NCBI GenBank assembly: GCA_046484125.1
Contig: JAWOBX010000121.1
Span: forward strand, 1-8,658
Origin: JBGLNL01 sp046484125
GTDB lineage: Bacteria; Chloroflexota; Dehalococcoidia; SZUA-161; SpSt-899
Length of the DNA stretch: 8,658 nucleotides
Direction: 5' to 3'
Positions 7,201-8,658 of the stretch are shown here, one piece after another; position 1 is the first letter of the stretch; every line of letters begins with the position of its first letter. The notes beneath the pieces are model-generated. The model saw only the letters and a list, made by a program, of their open reading frames with translations, ran no database searches and was not told the origin of the DNA. Made by a program: the position numbers and the translations under genes.

Positions 7201-8384
7201 GAGTGCTGCTGCTTCCAAGAATGTGTCCCCATGTGGAGGTAATGGCGGCCGCCATGCAGGCGTTCGGTGTGGATGCTGTGGCTTTGCCACCGGCGAATGA
7301 GAATAATCTCATTTACAGCAACCGGTTCACCAGCGGCAGGGAATGTCTGCCCTACCGGGTAACACTGGGGGATTTCCTCAGGCTATACTATGAAAACAGC
7401 CACGGACTTGACCTCAACCGCGTTGAGCTTTTCATGGCGGGAGCTTTCGGGCCCTGTCGTCTTGGTAAATACGCCCTGGAGCAGGGTGTCATCCTCAGAG
7501 AGCTTGGATTCGACATACCGATAAGGACCAGCGTTTCAAATAACGCCTATCGAGATTGGGGACTGGGTGTAGCGTTCGAGAGGCTGTTCTGGAAAGGTGT
7601 GGTTGCCTATGATTATCTCCAGAAGCTACTCTGGCGTACCAGGCCTTATGAAAAAGACCAGGGATCCGCGGACGCGGTATTCGCGGAATTGGCCGGAGCG
7701 GTAGCAGACCGGATGCGCGCCAGGGAGGAGTTTGACGATATCCTTCGTGATGCTGTGCCGCGGTTTAAGAAACTGGTTGACCCGGAGATCCCCCGTAAAC
7801 CGCTGGTCGGTATAAACGGTGAGATATTCCTGCGCTCGAATGATTTCAGCAATAATGACCTGGTTCGCAATTGTGAGGACGCCGGACTGGAGGTGGTCGT
7901 CTCCCCGTTCGGTGAGTGGGTTAAATATCTTTCCCTCAGGAATATCGAGGACGGGATCAAGCACAAGCAACCCATGAAGTTGCTTCGCGGTTACCTGAAG
8001 CATAGAATACAGATTCGTGATGAGAATTCTGTTTTACGTCAATTCGAGCCGTTCGTAGATGTCGAGGAACCGACTATCTCCGAGCTGTTGAAACTGACAA
8101 GCCTGCATCTTTCACCCAAATGCGGCAGTGAAGCTGTGCTTAGTATCGGTTCCGGGATTGAGTGGATGGAGAATCCCAGGTTCGCCGGTGTTATTTCGGT
8201 AATGCCACACGGCTGTATGCCCGGCGGGATAGTGGCCGCCATGTCGGAAAATCTCAGTCAGGATTACGGCAAACCATGGATATCGCTTACCTACGATGGC
8301 TCACTGGAATCCAGCAACCTGGTGAAAATCTATAATTTCGCCGAGATCCTTCGCTTCTCCGGTCCTGGAACGGAGAAGCACTAG
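4236..8384 (+). CDS. Giant acyl-CoA dehydratase activase (two BcrA/BadF/BadG/HgdC ATPase domains + DUF2229/HgdB-like region)
   Basis: The product has 1382 residues counted from ATG 4236. ATPase domain 1 (about 4-270) has DVGSVNAK (9-16), GGQSS (104-108), C129 in CAAGTG, C169 in ARCSVF and TGGV. ATPase domain 2 (about 310-570) has DVGSTSTK (314-321), GGQDS, C434 in CAAGTG, C475 in SRCAAF and TGAV in place of TGGV. Each pair matches the cysteines that bridge a 4Fe-4S cluster across the HgdC dimer, so the fusion may form one cluster internally. A metal-like motif C594-x2-C597-x3-C601 with C620 leads into a DUF2229 region (from about 655). FGCGPNSF (C917) and conserved-looking cysteines C997, C1037, C1074 and C1327 follow in an HgdB-like C-terminal part. 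The family couples ATP hydrolysis to low-potential electron transfer in the anaerobic cytoplasm. GTG starts at 4209 or 4215 are possible; none has a good Shine-Dalgarno. The acceptor is unknown and no separate dehydratase subunits are nearby. Confidence 0.9.
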   Translation: MKSYFLGLDVGSVNAKLALIDSDSNIIHLDSERVTTGPRPAVISLLSRLNEKVSLDDIVSAGVSGSGKGVIPKNLNWASYSSPLAIISGLLQFHPEVKTIVQIGGQSSLVIELQDGLKKPWKISSNPLCAAGTGRFLEQQAYRLGISLDDFAHLALSAEGGAPRIAARCSVFAKTDLIHLQQKGAPVESILYSLSDSVARMVASFKKGSFVEPVFLTGGVAANSAVLKSLEDVISARNGHRTEVKVPELYFDTEVLGCALLARESERESKVVILEREGLGQRYFHMPPLERFSQSSNWETPEIEGPFNGYLGIDVGSTSTKGVILDESGRTVMAKNYLMTAGRPLEAVKQVLRNLLANVGDNACIKGVGVTGSGRYLVGSFIGADLIKNEITAQTRAAEDLAPDADIIEIGGQDSKLVIKRNGVVVDYQMNKACAAGTGSFIDELAEMLGVRVKDGEFASLAFEAPHLIDLGSRCAAFMGQAVASAQQEGVQIEVITASLANSIARNYLSKVVEMRRLGDQVILTGAVFYNESVVAAFRQLLEDRELIVPEHKEVTGAIGAALLAREEKQEGQSGFKGFTRLVNEDYKLRTFTCNRCDNNCTISRLELEGEPPTFYGSRCDLYDSTVSHEKKVTAFDERESLLLKGYDEEAGGGITVGLPRALLMYDFAPTFIGFLNELGVKIALSRKTNRQVIERSAELSYTDSCFPIKLLHGHAESLKEKGVDYILFPSSLRLGRKEGDENQKYACPLVQASPFLIREAIKLHDDLLIPFIDFSMGDKEVLDELTGVARSLGFSRWRGRKAARAGLAAQREFERVREERGRELLKQIRDNNQIGVVILSRSYMSQDSGANLGIADQLAQLGVVPVPLDFLPISEVDVSQYSDRPYWAYESKLIAGAHIVATTPHLYGLILTNFGCGPNSFVLNIVEDIIGSKPLGQLEIDEHAAEAGIVTRIEAFVDTVKGFDRSGKPRSLTKDIYRSASLLDNSKGVLLLPRMCPHVEVMAAAMQAFGVDAVALPPANENNLIYSNRFTSGRECLPYRVTLGDFLRLYYENSHGLDLNRVELFMAGAFGPCRLGKYALEQGVILRELGFDIPIRTSVSNNAYRDWGLGVAFERLFWKGVVAYDYLQKLLWRTRPYEKDQGSADAVFAELAGAVADRMRAREEFDDILRDAVPRFKKLVDPEIPRKPLVGINGEIFLRSNDFSNNDLVRNCEDAGLEVVVSPFGEWVKYLSLRNIEDGIKHKQPMKLLRGYLKHRIQIRDENSVLRQFEPFVDVEEPTISELLKLTSLHLSPKCGSEAVLSIGSGIEWMENPRFAGVISVMPHGCMPGGIVAAMSENLSQDYGKPWISLTYDGSLESSNLVKIYNFAEILRFSGPGTEKH

Positions 8385-8469
8385 GGTAACGTCTCTTGAA
8401 TACCCCAACTCTCGCTGGTATTAACTGTATGCGAATATTCCAGCCTTACTCCCACCACCACCCAACTCT

Positions 8470-8519
8470 GCCTACTCCGGTAACGCGCTCGGGGTTACGA
8501 GCGCGTTACCGGAGTAGGC
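8470..8519. repeat. Perfect 22-bp inverted repeat (terminator or palindromic repeat element)
   Basis: The left arm (8470-8491) and right arm (8498-8519) are exact reverse complements around the 6-nt loop GGGTTA. The hairpin lies 85 bp beyond the stop of the large activase gene and could end its transcript. However, no T tract follows on the plus strand (the next bases are GGCTTGTTAAGG) and the left flank gives none on the minus strand. The length and perfection exceed an ordinary terminator, so a dispersed palindromic element or a cruciform-type site is also possible. Confidence 0.8.
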
Positions 8520-8658
8520 GGCTTGTTAAGGAACCTCTTGAGTCAAGTGGTGACTTCGTTGGAATAGTTTACATAAGCGGTGGCGAGCGTCATGCTCGCT
8601 GGTGAGGTCCGAACCGGGCCAGGCGTGGTCATATTCCTGGTGGAACGGGTACGTACAC
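8520..8658. other. Hairpin-rich terminal stretch, no recognised gene
   Basis: Several further inverted repeats follow the large palindrome. ACCTCTTGA and TCAAGTGGT (8533-8541 and 8543-8551) pair with one mismatch, although the single-base loop makes this a DNA dyad rather than an RNA stem as written. AGTCA (8541-8545) and TGACT (8551-8555) offer an alternative pairing. GCGAGC (8583-8588) pairs with GCTCGC (8594-8599), and CCAGG pairs with CCTGG near the window end. Such density suggests a structured RNA or repeat element running off the window, but no known RNA family was recognised. Confidence 0.3.

Noticed and set aside
8396..8605. Plus-strand 69-aa frame after the activase gene.
   Set aside because: It reads straight through the 22-bp perfect palindrome and its hairpin flanks; there is no recognisable motif.
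8520..8658. 5' end of a group IIC intron inserted after a terminator-like stem.
   Set aside because: The stem-then-structured-RNA layout is suggestive, but the usual GTGCG-type intron start is not seen just after the stem and no catalytic domain or reverse transcriptase lies within the window.

Overview
The window looks like part of a metagenomic contig or genome from a strictly anaerobic bacterium. The right three quarters carries enzymes of the 2-hydroxyacyl-CoA dehydratase/benzoyl-CoA reductase activase world, an iron-sulfur flavoprotein-like reductase and an unusual SDR protein. The tRNA-Val gene encodes its own CCA end, and two sigma70-like promoters with 17-bp spacers can be read. This suits anaerobic Chloroflexota, Deltaproteobacteria-like or Clostridia/Coriobacteriia-type lineages, but the window does not fix the taxon.

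Layout. Positions 1-438 hold the C-terminal end of an ABC-transporter ATPase (TOBE region), cut by the window edge and strikingly acidic, as in haloarchaeal or other halophile proteins. Positions 566-663 hold a one-spacer CRISPR mini-array with a type I-C-like repeat and a degenerate terminal repeat; no cas genes are present. Positions 664-1014 have no convincing gene. An orphan HicB-like antitoxin gene (1015-1224, minus) with a readable promoter follows, and then tRNA-Val(CAC) (1564-1640, minus) with its own promoter.

Positions 4025-1712 on the minus strand form a probable two-gene unit. It encodes a 500-aa extended SDR/epimerase with a zinc-ribbon-like C-terminal extension, followed after 88 bp by a 240-aa flavodoxin-fold protein with a compact four-cysteine motif. 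A divergent intergenic region of about 210 bp, containing two palindromes, separates it from a very large plus-strand gene (4236-8384). That gene encodes a fused acyl-CoA dehydratase activase: two ASKHA ATPase domains, a Cys cluster, a DUF2229/HgdB-like region and a long C-terminal part. A perfect 22-bp inverted repeat lies 85 bp beyond it, and the window ends in a hairpin-rich stretch with no recognised gene.

How the parts may work together (inference): the large protein is probably an ATP-driven low-potential electron-transfer machine, and the divergent flavoprotein and SDR are plausible partners in anaerobic acyl-CoA or related redox metabolism. No substrate can be named from the sequence. 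The left end (ABC fragment plus CRISPR) differs in protein composition from the rest and may be transferred DNA or an assembly junction.
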